DNA of 64,000 nucleotides from Thalassoglobus polymorphus (GCF_007744255.1 NZ_CP036267.1:5002001-5066000), one strand, 5' to 3'. Numbered from the stretch's first letter, positions 1 to 10,371 are shown. Notes: generated from the sequence alone by a model not told the origin. Translations and numbers: made by a program.

Positions 1-2220
1 TTCCCACGACATGAAGCCCACAAGAACATTTCGTCCCAGTGCCAAGATCCCATCTTGTGTGGCAGCACTGTCAGCAAGAATCTGGTCTTTCTTAACCTTC
101 TGCCCAACAGAGACCAACGGTTTCTGATTCAAGCATGTTCGCTCGTTCAGCCCCATGTACTTTCGCAGAGGGAATTTCTTACCTTCGACCTCAATGACGT
201 TTGCATCAACATACGTCACTTTTCCTGCTCGGTCCGAGCGAACAACCATACCGGAGTAACGAGGAATCTCTTCCTCCATCCCAGTCCCGACCAAAGGCGC
301 TTCAGCGATCAAGAGCGGAACCGCCTGACGTTGCATGTTTGACCCCATCAACGCACGGTTCGCATCATCGTGCTCAAGGAAAGGAATCAACCCAGCAGAG
401 ACACCCACCATTTGGCAAGGTGCCACATCGATGAATTCCACATCCATGGCGGGAATCCAGTGAACATCACTGCGATAACGCGACAAGACGCGCTCGTCAA
501 TAATCACGCCATTTTCGACACGCGTATCAGCAGGAGCAACGTGCACACTCGCTTCTTCATCAGCACGCAACCACATGATTTCATCAATCACTTTTCCATT
601 CGAAACCTTACGATATGGAGTGATCAAAAATCCGTAGTCATCAACTTTCGAGAAGATACTCAAACTGGAAATCAGACCAATGTTTGTACCTTCAGGAGTT
701 TCAATCGGACAAATTCGACCGTAGTGCGAAATATGTACGTCGCGAACTTCAAAGCCTGCACGCTTACGATTCAAACCACCTGGACCAAGTGCACTTAATC
801 GACGCTCGTGTGTGAGCATCGAAAGTGGATTCGTCTGGTCGACCACCTGCGAAAGTTCACTTCGCCCAAAGAAATAATCAATGGCCGCTGAAACAGACTT
901 CGGATTGACCAAAGTACGCGGACTCATTTCTTCAACATCTTTCAGGCTCATTCGCTCCTGAACAGTTCGCCGAAGTTTCAGAAAACCTTTACGGATTTCA
1001 TCCATCCCCAATTCATCAATAGTCCGCAAACGTCGGTTACCGAGATTATCGATATCATCAACGTAAGCTGAATCATCATCCATACGTAGTAAAACAAGAT
1101 AACGAACAGCGTTGACCATATCCTCGGAACGCAAAGTCATTTCGTCATCAGGAATATCCTGATTGAACTTGCGGTTGATACGAAAGCGTCCAACTCGACC
1201 AAGCCGATATCGATTGACATCGTAAAACTTCTCTGCGAAGAGATCCTTAGCCTTCTCAAGTGAAGGAGGATTACCAGGACGCAGGCGCTGATAAATCTTC
1301 AGCAAGGCTTCTTCATGGCTGACTGTATTATCTTCGATCACGCTGTTAAGGATCAGCGTGTCACGAACATCATCCAGGGTTTGCACAACCTTGATGCCCG
1401 CTTCCGCGATTTCAGCAGCCTGGGTCGCAGAAATTGTGTGGCAGCACTCAACAATAATTTCACCGGCTCGTTCGCCAGTTTCGTATGCAACATCTTCGGC
1501 AGCATAGAGACCGGCAAGATCTGATCCATCCTTGCCAACTTTGGTCTTAACGACTTTATAGAAGATTTCGAGCAAAGATGTGTCAGTACTGTACTCTTCA
1601 TTCATCGCTCGCAGCAAAGTCATAGCAGAGAAGCGACCACTCTGATCGATACGAACTCCTAAGGTTTCCTTTTTGGAAACCATAAATTCAATCCAACTAC
1701 CACGCTCTGGAATGACGCGGCAAGAGTACTCTTTACGTTCGCCTGGTTCGGAGGCAACAACGAAATCAACACCAGGTGAACGATGCAACTGGCTGACGAT
1801 AACCCGCTCTGATCCATTGATGATGAATTCACCACCACCAATCATGATCGGCATATCCCCGAGGTAGACCTCTTCTTCGATAGGCTCTTCTTTGACAAGA
1901 CGAAGAGTCACACGGAAAGGGCGACCGTAAGTCAAGCGGAGCTGACGACACTCAGTCGGGCTGTAACGTGGTTTACCGAGTTCGTATTTGACATACTCCA
2001 AACGGTACTGACCGTCATAGCTCTCAACCGGGAAGACTTCTCGTAAAATCTCTTCGAGACCTTCATCCCGCCGCTCTTCTGGTTTCCGCTCCAATTGCAG
2101 AAACTTCGAGTATGACTCAGTTTGAATTCGCGTCAAATCCGAGAGTTCATACTTAGCTTCAATCTTACCAAAGTTACGGACTGAGTCAGTCGGAATGATT
2201 CGTTGATGTGGAATTGGCAT
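1..2220 (-). CDS. rpoB: RNA polymerase beta subunit (N-terminal 740 residues; runs off the left edge)
   Basis: Catalytic beta subunit of DNA-directed RNA polymerase. Translation of the minus strand from the ATG at 2220 is open to base 1 and reads as RpoB throughout: an N-terminus like [19 protein letters not shown], a beta-lobe region with [20 protein letters not shown], the rifampicin-pocket segment around 780-860 ([16 protein letters not shown], then [14 protein letters not shown]), and the [17 protein letters not shown] motif. The C-terminal part and rpoC would lie outside the window to the left. Pocket residues equivalent to E. coli Q513, D516, H526, R529 and S531 are kept, but position 514, normally Phe, is Val (codon at 844-846). 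It lies downstream of rplL in the usual order, but a terminator and about 1.2 kb separate them, so it probably has its own promoter. I did not find a convincing one. Confidence 0.98.
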   Translation of the reverse strand, partial: MPIPHQRIIPTDSVRNFGKIEAKYELSDLTRIQTESYSKFLQLERKPEERRDEGLEEILREVFPVESYDGQYRLEYVKYELGKPRYSPTECRQLRLTYGRPFRVTLRLVKEEPIEEEVYLGDMPIMIGGGEFIINGSERVIVSQLHRSPGVDFVVASEPGERKEYSCRVIPERGSWIEFMVSKKETLGVRIDQSGRFSAMTLLRAMNEEYSTDTSLLEIFYKVVKTKVGKDGSDLAGLYAAEDVAYETGERAGEIIVECCHTISATQAAEIAEAGIKVVQTLDDVRDTLILNSVIEDNTVSHEEALLKIYQRLRPGNPPSLEKAKDLFAEKFYDVNRYRLGRVGRFRINRKFNQDIPDDEMTLRSEDMVNAVRYLVLLRMDDDSAYVDDIDNLGNRRLRTIDELGMDEIRKGFLKLRRTVQERMSLKDVEEMSPRTLVNPKSVSAAIDYFFGRSELSQVVDQTNPLSMLTHERRLSALGPGGLNRKRAGFEVRDVHISHYGRICPIETPEGTNIGLISSLSIFSKVDDYGFLITPYRKVSNGKVIDEIMWLRADEEASVHVAPADTRVENGVIIDERVLSRYRSDVHWIPAMDVEFIDVAPCQMVGVSAGLIPFLEHDDANRALMGSNMQRQAVPLLIAEAPLVGTGMEEEIPRYSGMVVRSDRAGKVTYVDANVIEVEGKKFPLRKYMGLNERTCLNQKPLVSVGQKVKKDQILADSAATQDGILALGRNVLVGFMSWE

Positions 2221-3418
2221 TCGTCGGGTTCTTTACGCGGGGAGAAAACTGAGTAAGGTTCTCGTTATTCATTGACTCACTGAAACGTGATCGCAAACAA
2301 AACAGACTCTCAAGAAACGTCAGCAGTGTTTCTTAAAAGGTTTATGAAGTTGCTCTGACTCCATGGAATCAGGTCCTGGCTTCCGGCTAAGTTCAAATAA
2401 ATCATATTTTCAGTAGGACACATAACATAGTGAGAATCACGAATCAGTGGGGCTCTCACGAAATTGGCTGGACATCTGTAAGTTCTAAAGTCAACACGAA
2501 TTATACAGAAGACGCTTAAGGGGAACTCAGCACACGAGTTCAACAAGCTTGCGATAACTGCTCACAAATTGCCTGACAGGGTTGGGACGACTTAAGTAAG
2601 GCTTGAATTGAGAATTTCCTACATCACCAGGAGACGAGTTTACGAAAGCGAGCGTAAATTGAGTTGTGCCGGCTTGCTCTTGGCCTGAACGGAAATCAGA
2701 GTCAAAAGACTTGATACAGTCTGCCAAAACATGCTGTTCACTCAGCAACATAGAGTCAGCAGGTTGAATCAAAGACAAGCCCCGAGAGGAAAAGCATTTC
2801 CGGGAGTCAGCGACATCAACACAAAAGAGAAAATGCGCAGCATTTAAGTGCGCACTTCTAGAGCGATCTAATGTTCGTAGATTCAAACTCGCCAACCCGG
2901 CCCCCTTCCGGAATTTGTCGACCCTGAAAATGTAGGCACGCACTGTGAGTGCCTGAAATCGCACCTGAATAATAAAAGAGCGACGGGCATTACAGATATT
3001 CCACCTGAGTGAAACATAAACAAGCCTCGCCAAAGTGAGCGATTCACAAACATTCGCAATGCATAGGCCATGTCGAATCAAGGAACGCACCGGACTCGCA
3101 GAAATCACATAGACTTTACGGACCGCAGGACACTGATGTTTTAGCAACCGTACAGCGCCTCCAAAAAGAGACTCTCGAAGCAAAACACAACTGCCCCCAC
3201 TTAATCTGCGACTTCGATCAGAACTGCTGCACATCCACAACAAAGGAATAGAGTAAACATCAACAGGTGATGCCTCAGGCAGAAGAAACTGATGCAAAAC
3301 AACACGTCCGGCAGTCAATAGTTCATCCTTGGGTGATCCGCCAACAACTTCTTGTCAACAAGATATCATCCACCGGAAAAATTGCAACTGTATGGCATGA
3401 TGAATGCTAGTCACACGC
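2221..3418. other. Spacer between rplL terminator and rpoB, no supported gene
   Basis: About 1.2 kb with no recognisable gene. One long minus-strand frame (2527-3318, 263 codons) is open. Its translation is rich in Arg, Ser, Cys and Leu with no motif, no clear ribosome binding site and no resemblance to a known family, so I treat it as chance. The rpoB promoter and leader must lie here if the terminator at 3419-3457 works. No clear -35/-10 pair was found upstream of 2220. Confidence 0.5.
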
Positions 3419-3457
3419 AAAAATAGGCAATACGAGGACCAGCCTCATATTGCCTAT
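3419..3457 (-). terminator. Intrinsic terminator after rplL
   Basis: On the minus strand, just past the rplL stop, is a 15-bp stem (3443-3457 with 3423-3437, one G-U pair) with a 5-nt loop, followed directly by a run of five T (3423-3419). It should end the secE-to-rplL transcript before rpoB. Confidence 0.88.
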
Positions 3458-3469
3458 GAATTCAGAAGC

Positions 3470-3895
3470 TTACTTCAACTCAGCAGTTCCACCAGCCTCT
3501 TCGATGTCCTTAACGAGCTTTTCAGCTTCGTCTTTTTCAACACCTTCTTTCAATGGTGATGGAGCACTTTCAACCATAGTCTTAGCCTCTTTCAGGCCAA
3601 GTCCGGTGATGCTTCGAACAGCTTTGATGACATTGATTTTCGCGTCACCGAATCCAGTGAGGATGACATCAAATGACGTCTGCTCTGCAGCAGCGCCACC
3701 TTCGTCTCCGCCACCTGCAGCAGGACCGGCAGCCATCACAACACCGCCACCAGCTGGCTCAATGCCATGAACGTCTTTCAGGTAGTCAGCAAGAGCTTTT
3801 GCCTGAAGCAGCGTAAGACCAACGAGTTGGTCTCCGAGGGTTTTTGTATTGTCGTCAAATTCTTTTGCTGGTGCTTCTGGGGCTTCAGCTGACAT
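3470..3895 (-). CDS. rplL: 50S ribosomal protein L7/L12
   Basis: Stalk protein that forms multimers on L10 and recruits translation factors. The 141-residue product has an N-terminal dimerisation segment ([20 protein letters not shown]), an Ala/Gly-rich hinge near residues 50-70, and the C-terminal factor-binding domain ([20 protein letters not shown], then [12 protein letters not shown]). I chose the ATG at 3895 because GGAG sits about 8 nt upstream. The in-frame ATG at 3925 would add ten residues and has no ribosome binding site. Its hinge is slightly longer than in E. coli L7/L12 (about 121 residues). It lies 96 bp after rplJ and is followed by an intrinsic terminator. Confidence 0.97.
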   Translation of the reverse strand: MSAEAPEAPAKEFDDNTKTLGDQLVGLTLLQAKALADYLKDVHGIEPAGGGVVMAAGPAAGGGDEGGAAAEQTSFDVILTGFGDAKINVIKAVRSITGLGLKEAKTMVESAPSPLKEGVEKDEAEKLVKDIEEAGGTAELK

Positions 3896-3991
3896 TTCCG
3901 TTTCTCCAAGGTTAATTGCCGGCATGCGATTGGATACCGCACCGGCTCGGTAGAGTGAAAAATCTCGGCCTCACTCGGCCGAACCGGGACA

Positions 3992-4528
3992 CTACGCAGC
4001 GTCGCCGCTTTCTTCGTTATCTTTCTCCGCAAGAGCTTGAACCTGACCAGAAAGAGTTCCCCCTGGTCCAAGCAAAGCACCTGCAAGCTGTGCACCTGGA
4101 CTCAACACGAGTCCGGCAAGTTGCCCAATCAGTTCCAGCCGACTTGGACCTTTACTGATGTCGGTCACACCCGCTGAGTCAACACCTTGACCATCAACGG
4201 CAGCACCTTTGATTTCAACTTCTTCAATCTTCTTAGCCCAATTGGTCATCTCTCTAGAAAGACCAACGATATCTTCTCCACCCCAGGCCAGAGTCGAAGG
4301 ACCAGATAAAGGACCATCCAACTCATCAAGCCCAGCATCTCGAAGAATCACTTGCAACAAGCGATTCTTGATACCGAGGAGAGTGATGCCTTTTTGCGCC
4401 AACTCTAGACGCATTTCGTTATTCGCAACTGCATCCAACTTTGACAGATCGAGAACGAGAAAGTCACGTCGACCATCCAGCTTATTGCGGAGGTCGTCGA
4501 GCATCATCTTCTTGACTACTTTACTCAT
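3992..4528 (-). CDS. rplJ: 50S ribosomal protein L10
   Basis: Base of the L7/L12 stalk on 23S rRNA. The 178-residue product starts MSKVVKKMMLDDLRNKLDGR and continues with the family's N-terminal RNA-binding domain (LAQKGITLLGIKNRLLQVIL) and a C-terminal helical region that docks L7/L12 dimers. Length is typical. AGGCG lies a few bases upstream of the ATG. It sits between rplA and rplL, the canonical order, and is probably co-transcribed with both. In enterobacteria an L10-L12 complex represses this mRNA; nothing in the short leader here shows that directly. Confidence 0.97.
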   Translation of the reverse strand: MSKVVKKMMLDDLRNKLDGRRDFLVLDLSKLDAVANNEMRLELAQKGITLLGIKNRLLQVILRDAGLDELDGPLSGPSTLAWGGEDIVGLSREMTNWAKKIEEVEIKGAAVDGQGVDSAGVTDISKGPSRLELIGQLAGLVLSPGAQLAGALLGPGGTLSGQVQALAEKDNEESGDAA

Positions 4529-4650
4529 TATATCACGCCTGGTTAATCGCGTCTGACACAGCGACGCTGATTGTCGAATATCTTATCTATGAACTGAACA
4601 ACCGAAAACGTTGACTTTGCCCGAAGCCAACTTCTCAGAAAAGTTAACTA

Positions 4651-5358
4651 CTAAGCTGCAACAATTGGAACACCTGGAGTTTGCGTCCCAGAGACAGTCA
4701 CTGAACGAACATAAACGCCCTTAGCAGCCTGCGGACGCAATTGCTGAATCAGCTTCAACAACGCCTCAATGTTTTCTGTAAGCTGGGTTTCGTCAAAAGA
4801 CATCTTTCCAACAAGGCAGTGAACTATCCCGGCATCATCAACCCGAAATTCAACTTTACCTGCTTTGTATTCCGTCACAGCCGTCGTAACATCCTGAGTC
4901 ACTGTCCCGGCCTTAGGCGATGGCATCAGACCGCGAGGACCTAGCACTCGCCCCAACGGGCCGACGACTCCCATCATATCCGGCGTCGCAATTGCAACAT
5001 CGAACTCAAGCCAGCCATCCTTCACTTTATCAGCAAGCTCTTTGGCACCAGCAAAGTCAGCACCAGCCTCCAATGCCTTGTCAATGTTTTGCTCTTTACA
5101 GAAAACAAGAACTCTTTGAGACTTCCCGATTCCGTGTGGCAAGACAATTGAACCACGAACAATTTGATCAGCATGCTTCGGATCGACACCGAGCCGAACA
5201 GCAAGCTCAACCGACTGATCTCCTTTTGGAGGCTCAATCCCCTTAGGAAGATTTTCATCCAAGCCTTTCAAGGCAGCAACAGCATCCGAAACCGAGCTTG
5301 GCTCCAGACTTGAAACTACTTTACGATAGGCTTGTTGTCGCTTGGATGGCTTACCCAT
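4651..5358 (-). CDS. rplA: 50S ribosomal protein L1
   Basis: L1 stalk protein involved in release of deacylated tRNA from the E site; in many bacteria it also represses its own rplK-rplA mRNA. The 235-residue product matches the family in length and carries [20 protein letters not shown] near the N-terminus, [20 protein letters not shown] with [10 protein letters not shown] in domain II, and [15 protein letters not shown]. It lies 79 bp after rplK and before rplJ in the conserved ribosomal order. Confidence 0.97.
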   Translation of the reverse strand: MGKPSKRQQAYRKVVSSLEPSSVSDAVAALKGLDENLPKGIEPPKGDQSVELAVRLGVDPKHADQIVRGSIVLPHGIGKSQRVLVFCKEQNIDKALEAGADFAGAKELADKVKDGWLEFDVAIATPDMMGVVGPLGRVLGPRGLMPSPKAGTVTQDVTTAVTEYKAGKVEFRVDDAGIVHCLVGKMSFDETQLTENIEALLKLIQQLRPQAAKGVYVRSVTVSGTQTPGVPIVAA

Positions 5359-5437
5359 TACTACTGCCTGACTCTCAATAACTACGATGTTTCAATAAAC
5401 AGAGACTCTCAAGTTGCACCAAAAACAGCCTGCAACC

Positions 5438-5863
5438 CTAGTCAACCACTTGGATACCCATACTGCGAGCTGTCCCAGCGACAGTCTTCGCAGCTTGCTC
5501 AATGCTACCTGCATTGAGATCGGCCATCTTTGTTTTTGCAATATCTTTTAACTGCTCAGTCGTCACAGTTCCAACTTTGTCTTTCAAAGGATTCCCCGAC
5601 CCCTTGGCCACTTTCGCAGCCTGCTTCAGCAGGACAGCAGCTGGTGGACTCTTGATAATAAAATCGAAGGAACGATCATTATAAACCGAAATCACAACAG
5701 GGAGGGTCGTCCCCATCATCTCGCGAGTCTGATCGTTAAACTGCTGCACAAACTGGCCGATATTGACACCATGAGGACCCAATGCAGTCCCCACAGGAGG
5801 AGCTGGCGTCGCCTGCCCCCCGGTCACTTGTACTTTAATTTGTGTCACTAACTGCTTGGCCAT
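5438..5863 (-). CDS. rplK: 50S ribosomal protein L11
   Basis: L11 binds the GTPase-associated region of 23S rRNA and is needed for stringent-response activation and translation-factor GTPase activity. The 141-residue product has the N-terminal domain ([20 protein letters not shown], with the proline-rich turn at about residues 18-31) and the C-terminal RNA-binding domain ([20 protein letters not shown]). Length is exactly typical. It follows nusG by about 130 bp and precedes rplA. Confidence 0.97.
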   Translation of the reverse strand: MAKQLVTQIKVQVTGGQATPAPPVGTALGPHGVNIGQFVQQFNDQTREMMGTTLPVVISVYNDRSFDFIIKSPPAAVLLKQAAKVAKGSGNPLKDKVGTVTTEQLKDIAKTKMADLNAGSIEQAAKTVAGTARSMGIQVVD

Positions 5864-5994
5864 TTGCCTGCCTCATCCAATTTCAACGACCGCCGGGGGA
5901 AACCCGAGCGCAGCCAACTCGATTTATTAACCACCTTCGCAGCCGACGAAGGACTTCAACCGGACCACTAAAACAGACCCGGACTACATAGCAG

Positions 5995-6669
5995 TTAAAC
6001 TTTTTCGACCTGCCAATGCTCTAACTCTACTTCTGTACCGCGACCGAAAATCTCGATCATCACTTTGAGCTTGCCAGTCACTTCATCCATTGAGTCAATG
6101 ACGCCTTCGAAGTTCTCGAACGCACCTTCTTTGACCTTAACGTGCTCACCAACTGCAACAACGAACTTCACAACAGGACGAGCTTCCTTCTCATCTTCCT
6201 GTTTTTCATCCTCATCAGCAGTGTCGAGCCCAAGCCAACGGCGAACCTCTTCTTCCTCCATTGGAATCGGCTTTCCAGCAGCACCGGTAAAATCACCGAC
6301 ACCACCCGTCGAACGCACGAGATGCCATGTCTCATCATTCAGCGCCATCTCGATCATCATGTAACCCGGAAGCAACTTCTGCTCTCGAACACGACGACCT
6401 CCACCTTTTGTTTCAACAACCTTCTCGGTGGGGATGAACACCTGCCCAAAACAGTCCTCCATACCCTCCATCTTAATCCGGCGGATAATAGAGTCACGAA
6501 TGGAACGTTCGCGATTACTCTGAACTTTCAGAACATACCACAACTTTTCCTGCTCAGGAGCACCCTCTGCTTCTGAGTTGTCGCTGTCTGAAGTAATTTC
6601 ATCACTATTCATGGCAAGCCACGCATCATTATGAATCGCCCGAACAATTTCAAGCGATTGCATTGACAT
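5995..6669 (-). CDS. nusG: Transcription termination/antitermination protein NusG, with acidic extensions
   Basis: NusG binds the RNA polymerase clamp through its NGN domain and couples to ribosomes or Rho through its KOW domain. At 224 residues it is longer than the usual 175-185. The NGN domain spans about 43-148 ([20 protein letters not shown] near its start, [10 protein letters not shown] in the middle) and the KOW domain about 172-205 ([20 protein letters not shown]). The extra length is an N-terminal segment of about 40 residues ending in an acidic run, and a second acidic linker between the domains ([15 protein letters not shown], about 149-163). An internal start near residue 20 (MNSDEITSD) is possible. 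It sits between secE and rplK, the usual place. Confidence 0.95.
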   Translation of the reverse strand: MSMQSLEIVRAIHNDAWLAMNSDEITSDSDNSEAEGAPEQEKLWYVLKVQSNRERSIRDSIIRRIKMEGMEDCFGQVFIPTEKVVETKGGGRRVREQKLLPGYMMIEMALNDETWHLVRSTGGVGDFTGAAGKPIPMEEEEVRRWLGLDTADEDEKQEDEKEARPVVKFVVAVGEHVKVKEGAFENFEGVIDSMDEVTGKLKVMIEIFGRGTEVELEHWQVEKV

Positions 6670-6705
6670 TTCTGGAACGTTCGCAGCACTCTGCGAACTC
6701 GCTGT

Positions 6706-7149
6706 CTATTCTACGGTGTCAAGATCGAGAAAACCGATTGCACCAAACAACTGTTGCCAGAAAATATCCGCAACATACAAATACGCCCCCATCGCAAACA
6801 TTACGACAAGAACAACAACAGTAGCTCGCTTTAAATACGCCCAATCAGCCCAGGAAACTTTATCAAGCTCCGCTTCCACTGAAATCAGGAAGTTGGCAAA
6901 TACGGGCCAGTTAATTAACCGATACGCAAACCACAGCCCTGCAGCTGAGATCAACAATGGAACCCCAACGGAAATGGCAGCAGTCTTCTCAATCAGCAAG
7001 GTCGCCCGCAAGCGCCACGCTGCAGTAACCATAATAATCGCAACCGTACCGGCAGTCACTTGCCTAACGACTCGTCCCTGATTCGGCTTGAACAACCCCG
7101 GAACGAGGAAATTCCCCCAGAACGAAGTATCTGTTTTTGCTTTTGCCAT
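6706..7149 (-). CDS. secE: Preprotein translocase subunit SecE, three-helix form
   Basis: Essential small subunit of the SecYEG channel in the inner membrane. The 147-residue product has hydrophobic segments at about 31-47, 54-77 and 109-131. Just before the last one is the SecE signature amphipathic stretch (VEAELDKVSWADWAYLKRAT, about 91-110). Many bacteria have a 60-65 residue single-span SecE; E. coli has three spans, as here. Identity rests on the signature and on its position between tRNA-Trp and nusG. The start is the ATG at 7149; 7150-7381 between it and the tRNA gene holds no gene. Confidence 0.93.
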   Translation of the reverse strand: MAKAKTDTSFWGNFLVPGLFKPNQGRVVRQVTAGTVAIIMVTAAWRLRATLLIEKTAAISVGVPLLISAAGLWFAYRLINWPVFANFLISVEAELDKVSWADWAYLKRATVVVLVVMFAMGAYLYVADIFWQQLFGAIGFLDLDTVE

Positions 7150-7381
7150 CCTGGGCGTCCCTTTTACAACTGATCCGAAAACATGAACTTCGCCTTCTTA
7201 AAACAGCAAGCACTGTAACGCAATCGCTAAAAAAGAACGACCACCAACAGACACCGCCTGATCAAGACGCCACGCCAACCAACCACGATCCCAAACAGAG
7301 AGACAAAACCTCTCCGCCTAAATCACCACTCAGCCAGCGAAAGTCGACAAAGTTACTCCGAACAATCCAGCATCCTGGAAA

Positions 7382-7455
<74 letters not shown>

Positions 7456-7478
7456 ACTTACACACGAGACGAAACTCA

Positions 7479-7634
7479 CTATTTTTTTCGCGATTCTTTA
7501 TGCGTTGTATGACGACGCAATCGTGGGCAATACTTCTTAATTTCGAGGCGCTCTGTACCGCGCATCTCCTTAGTGACACGGTAGTTCCGATCACCACACT
7601 CGGTACACTCGAGCCAAACATATTCACGAGCCAT
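7479..7634 (-). CDS. rpmG: 50S ribosomal protein L33
   Basis: Small large-subunit protein, 51 residues, read from the ATG at 7634. A strong GAGGTGA lies 4-5 nt upstream, which fixes the start. The sequence begins [20 protein letters not shown] and continues with [13 protein letters not shown]. It keeps the first zinc-binding pair (Cys10, Cys13), but of the second pair only Cys36 remains, the other position being Leu (CPRL). It is therefore intermediate between the classic C+ and C- L33 forms. Context tuf-rpmG-tRNA-Trp-secE supports the call. Confidence 0.95.
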   Translation of the reverse strand: MAREYVWLECTECGDRNYRVTKEMRGTERLEIKKYCPRLRRHTTHKESRKK

Positions 7635-7713
7635 CACTCACCTCTTATAATGGCAGCAATCCGGTGCTTTCCGAGAAAACACCGGACGCTGACCGCAAAA
7701 CTATCTTGGCGTA

Positions 7714-8910
7714 CTACTCAATAACTTTAGTAATCACACCAGATCCAACTGTTCTTCCACCTTCACGAATCGCAAAACGACTTCCGTCAACCAAAGCGAC
7801 CGGCTTAATCAGCTCGACTTCCAACTTAACGTTATCACCAGGCATGCACATTTCTGCATCACCCAGCAACTTGACTGCTCCAGTTACATCCGTTGTACGG
7901 AAGTAGAACTGTGGGCGGTAACCGCTAAAGAATGGAGTCTTTCGACCACCCTCCTCTTTGCTCAAGACGTAAATCTCGGCTTCGAATTTCGTATGCGGAT
8001 TAATCGAGCCTGGCTGAGCCAATACTTGACCACGCTCAACATCTTCCTTACGCGTTCCACGCAAAAGAATACCGACATTATCGCCCGCTTCACCCTGATC
8101 GAGCATCTTGCGGAACATTTCAACGCCAGTCACAGTCGTTTCTTGAGTATCTCGCAACCCAAGGATCTGAACTTTTTCACCAACTTTGACAACACCTTGC
8201 TCGATACGACCGGTCACAACAGTACCGCGACCTTCGATCGAGAAGACATCTTCAATCGCCATCAAAAACGGCTTGTCAGTCACACGTGATGGCTCAGGAA
8301 TGTCCGCATCAAGTGCATCCATCAACTCGCCGATGCAGGCATTCTTCTCTTCATTACCCGGATCATCCAAAGCAGGCTTCGCTGAACCGCGGACAATCGT
8401 AATATCATCACCGGGGAAATCGTACATACTCAGAAGGTCACGAGCTTCCATCTCGACAAGCTCGAGCAACTCTTCATCGTCGACAAGATCGCACTTATTC
8501 AAAAACACAACAAGAGCAGGCACACCAACCTGGCGAGCCAAGAGAATGTGCTCCCGAGTCTGAGGCATCGGCCCATCTGCTGCCGAAACCACAAGAATAG
8601 CACCATCCATCTGAGCGGCACCAGTAATCATGTTTTTCACATAATCAGCGTGACCTGGACAGTCAATATGAGCGTAGTGGCGAGTATCTGACTCATACTC
8701 AACGTGACTAACAGCAATAGTCACAGTTTTCGTTTCATCGCGAACCGTACCACCTTTTGCGACGTCAGAATAATCGATAGGCTGAGCCAGCCCTTTTGTT
8801 GCCTGAACCGCTAGAATTGATGCAGTAAGAGTTGTTTTACCATGATCGATGTGACCGATGGTACCGACGTTCACGTGCGGCTTTGTCCGTTGAAATGTTT
8901 CCTTCGCCAT
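7714..8910 (-). CDS. tuf: Translation elongation factor Tu
   Basis: GTPase that delivers aminoacyl-tRNA to the ribosome. The 398-residue product has G1 [10 protein letters not shown] (about 19-28), G3 [20 protein letters not shown], and G4 [16 protein letters not shown], followed by domains II and III with [13 protein letters not shown] and a C-terminal [14 protein letters not shown]. Length and motifs are fully standard. It follows tRNA-Thr(GGT) by about 125 bp and precedes rpmG. Confidence 0.99.
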   Translation of the reverse strand: MAKETFQRTKPHVNVGTIGHIDHGKTTLTASILAVQATKGLAQPIDYSDVAKGGTVRDETKTVTIAVSHVEYESDTRHYAHIDCPGHADYVKNMITGAAQMDGAILVVSAADGPMPQTREHILLARQVGVPALVVFLNKCDLVDDEELLELVEMEARDLLSMYDFPGDDITIVRGSAKPALDDPGNEEKNACIGELMDALDADIPEPSRVTDKPFLMAIEDVFSIEGRGTVVTGRIEQGVVKVGEKVQILGLRDTQETTVTGVEMFRKMLDQGEAGDNVGILLRGTRKEDVERGQVLAQPGSINPHTKFEAEIYVLSKEEGGRKTPFFSGYRPQFYFRTTDVTGAVKLLGDAEMCMPGDNVKLEVELIKPVALVDGSRFAIREGGRTVGSGVITKVIE

Positions 8911-9035
8911 GACTAGCGCTCCAAAACTCCTTGAATCTTAATTGTACCAAGCGACCAACACAGCCGCAAAAGTTAGCTTCGACGCCGTAGTACGCCTACG
9001 GGCGCCGACACGGCAAAACCGGACAAAAGCCGGTA

Positions 9036-9108
<73 letters not shown>

Positions 9109-9281
9109 ACCTCTAAACACTCAACAAAACGCCCCACCACGCTGGCCATTTCTCAACCAAACGGGAGTCACCGTCAATGAGCAACAGAACAACCACTGCA
9201 CTGCAAACCCCGCCGCAGCGAGAAAAATCCGCCTAGCCCCGCAAACGACCTCTTACCCTCGACACCACACTTTAGCGAAGA

Positions 9282-9355
<74 letters not shown>

Positions 9356-9439
9356 TAAAAGGAGAACAAGGAAATACCTTGCCCAACACAGTTTCGTCAA
9401 CCGCGACGAACAAAAAACAATCTTCAAAAACACTTAAAG

Positions 9440-9521
<82 letters not shown>

Positions 9522-9565
9522 TCATCAATGCCACCCACGAGGTTTTCACCACCATGACCAACAAA

Positions 9566-9637
9566 AGCTAGTGGAGGGATTCGAACCCACAACCGCCGGT
9601 TTACAAAACCGGTGCTCTGCCGTTGAGCTACACTAGC
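9566..9637 (-). tRNA. tRNA-Thr (TGT)
   Basis: A 72-nt minus-strand cloverleaf: acceptor GCTAGTG with CACTAGC, anticodon stem CCGGT/ACCGG with loop TTTGTAA (TGT), T-arm region GTGGGTTCGAATCCC and discriminator T. It is the first gene of the tRNA-tuf transcription unit. Confidence 0.95.
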
Positions 9638-9661
9638 CAAGTTCCGGAAACTGAGCCGCGA

Positions 9662-9689
9662 AGTATAGCGGTGTCCATTCTCCATGCAA
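9662..9689 (-). promoter_or_regulatory. Sigma70-type promoter for the tRNA-tuf operon
   Basis: On the minus strand, TTGCAT (9689-9684) and TATACT (9667-9662) are 16 bp apart. The -10 box ends 24 bp before the first base of tRNA-Thr(TGT). Spacing and placement fit a strong housekeeping promoter. Confidence 0.7.
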
Positions 9690-10093
9690 GCACAAACCGG
9701 TAGTGTGATTACGGAGTTCCGTCAGTCCGCGTCTTATACCGAGACACCGAAACCGCATCAAGTGGTTTCAATCCAATTTTGAAATTTCTTCCCGATAGGA
9801 CCAAAACAAACCGACCACAACTCACTTTACCAGACAGGCTCGCGAACCTCCAGGTTCAGCCCGCACCTTACAAAACAACCAGCAACCATCAAAAGTGTCC
9901 CCAGATGGCACTCCACACACCCCCGGCAATCCTCAAAACAGAAACATTCACCCCAGAACTCCCGATCCACCCAGCGCAACCACCCCAAAAACACCTCCAA
10001 CAAACGACGTTCCCATTGCAGCGGTCGCAAAGATTACCCCACCGGCTAACCTGCACACATCAACTTATTTCTGCTGAACATAAACATTGATTA
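9690..10093. other. Divergent intergenic region, no gene
   Basis: About 400 bp separate the minus-strand tRNA promoter from the plus-strand exosortase promoter. The plus strand is strikingly A/C-rich and G-poor from about 9780 to 10080. A hairpin GAAACC/GGTTTC lies near 9747-9768. The open frames here (for example 9779-10090) are compositional artefacts. Confidence 0.5.
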
Positions 10094-10123
10094 TTGACAT
10101 TCGTCAACTTTCCATGATATAGA
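10094..10123 (+). promoter_or_regulatory. Sigma70-type promoter of the exosortase/polysaccharide locus
   Basis: A perfect -35 TTGACA (10094-10099), an 18-bp spacer and TATAGA (10118-10123) preceded by TG at the extended -10 position (10115-10116). It lies about 410 bp before the exosortase start, so the transcript would carry a long leader. Confidence 0.68.
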
Positions 10124-10142
10124 GAATGCCCTCATTAGGTTG

Positions 10143-10319
10143 AGTGCAAACTTCACGGAATGAAGTATTCCAAACGATTTGGAAATGCGGGTCGGGACGG
10201 AGTCCAACATGAAGAGTCAATTCGCAAATGCCGGAATGGTAACACTTTTCCTCAATGAAAAGTGCACCAAACCAACGACATCGTAATCGGTGCGTAGCCA
10301 CCGAGGGGGACGGAGTCCA
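10143..10319 (+). ncRNA. Candidate tandem structured leader RNA
   Basis: Two units share AGTGCA at the 5' side and GGGACGGAGTCCA at the 3' side: unit 1 at 10143-10206 and unit 2 at 10261-10319. In unit 1, two adjacent perfect hairpins (ACTTCA/TGAAGT at 10150-10166 and TTCCAAA/TTTGGAA at 10168-10184) are enclosed by TGCA/TGCG. In unit 2, GTGCACC (10262-10268) can pair with GGTGCGT (10289-10295). Each unit ends with GGAC-GGA-GTCC, able to form a small hairpin. AAGAGTC (10212-10218) is complementary to GACTCTT (10320-10326), a possible long-range pairing. I do not recognise the class; it does not match the c-di-GMP-I consensus as I know it. A cis-regulatory RNA is inferred from structure, repetition and position. 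Confidence 0.4.
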
Positions 10320-10371
10320 GACTCTTGGCAACAAAAACTGTCACCAAAAAGTGACCTTCTACGGGCAACAT

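Noticed and set aside
2527-3318. 263-codon minus-strand open frame between rplL and rpoB
   Set aside because: Composition rich in Arg, Ser, Cys and Leu, no motif, no ribosome binding site; best explained as a chance frame in a spacer.
9779-10090. Plus-strand frame of 103 codons rich in Pro, Thr, Gln and His
   Set aside because: Arises from the A/C-rich, G-poor intergenic sequence; no start context or protein-like pattern.
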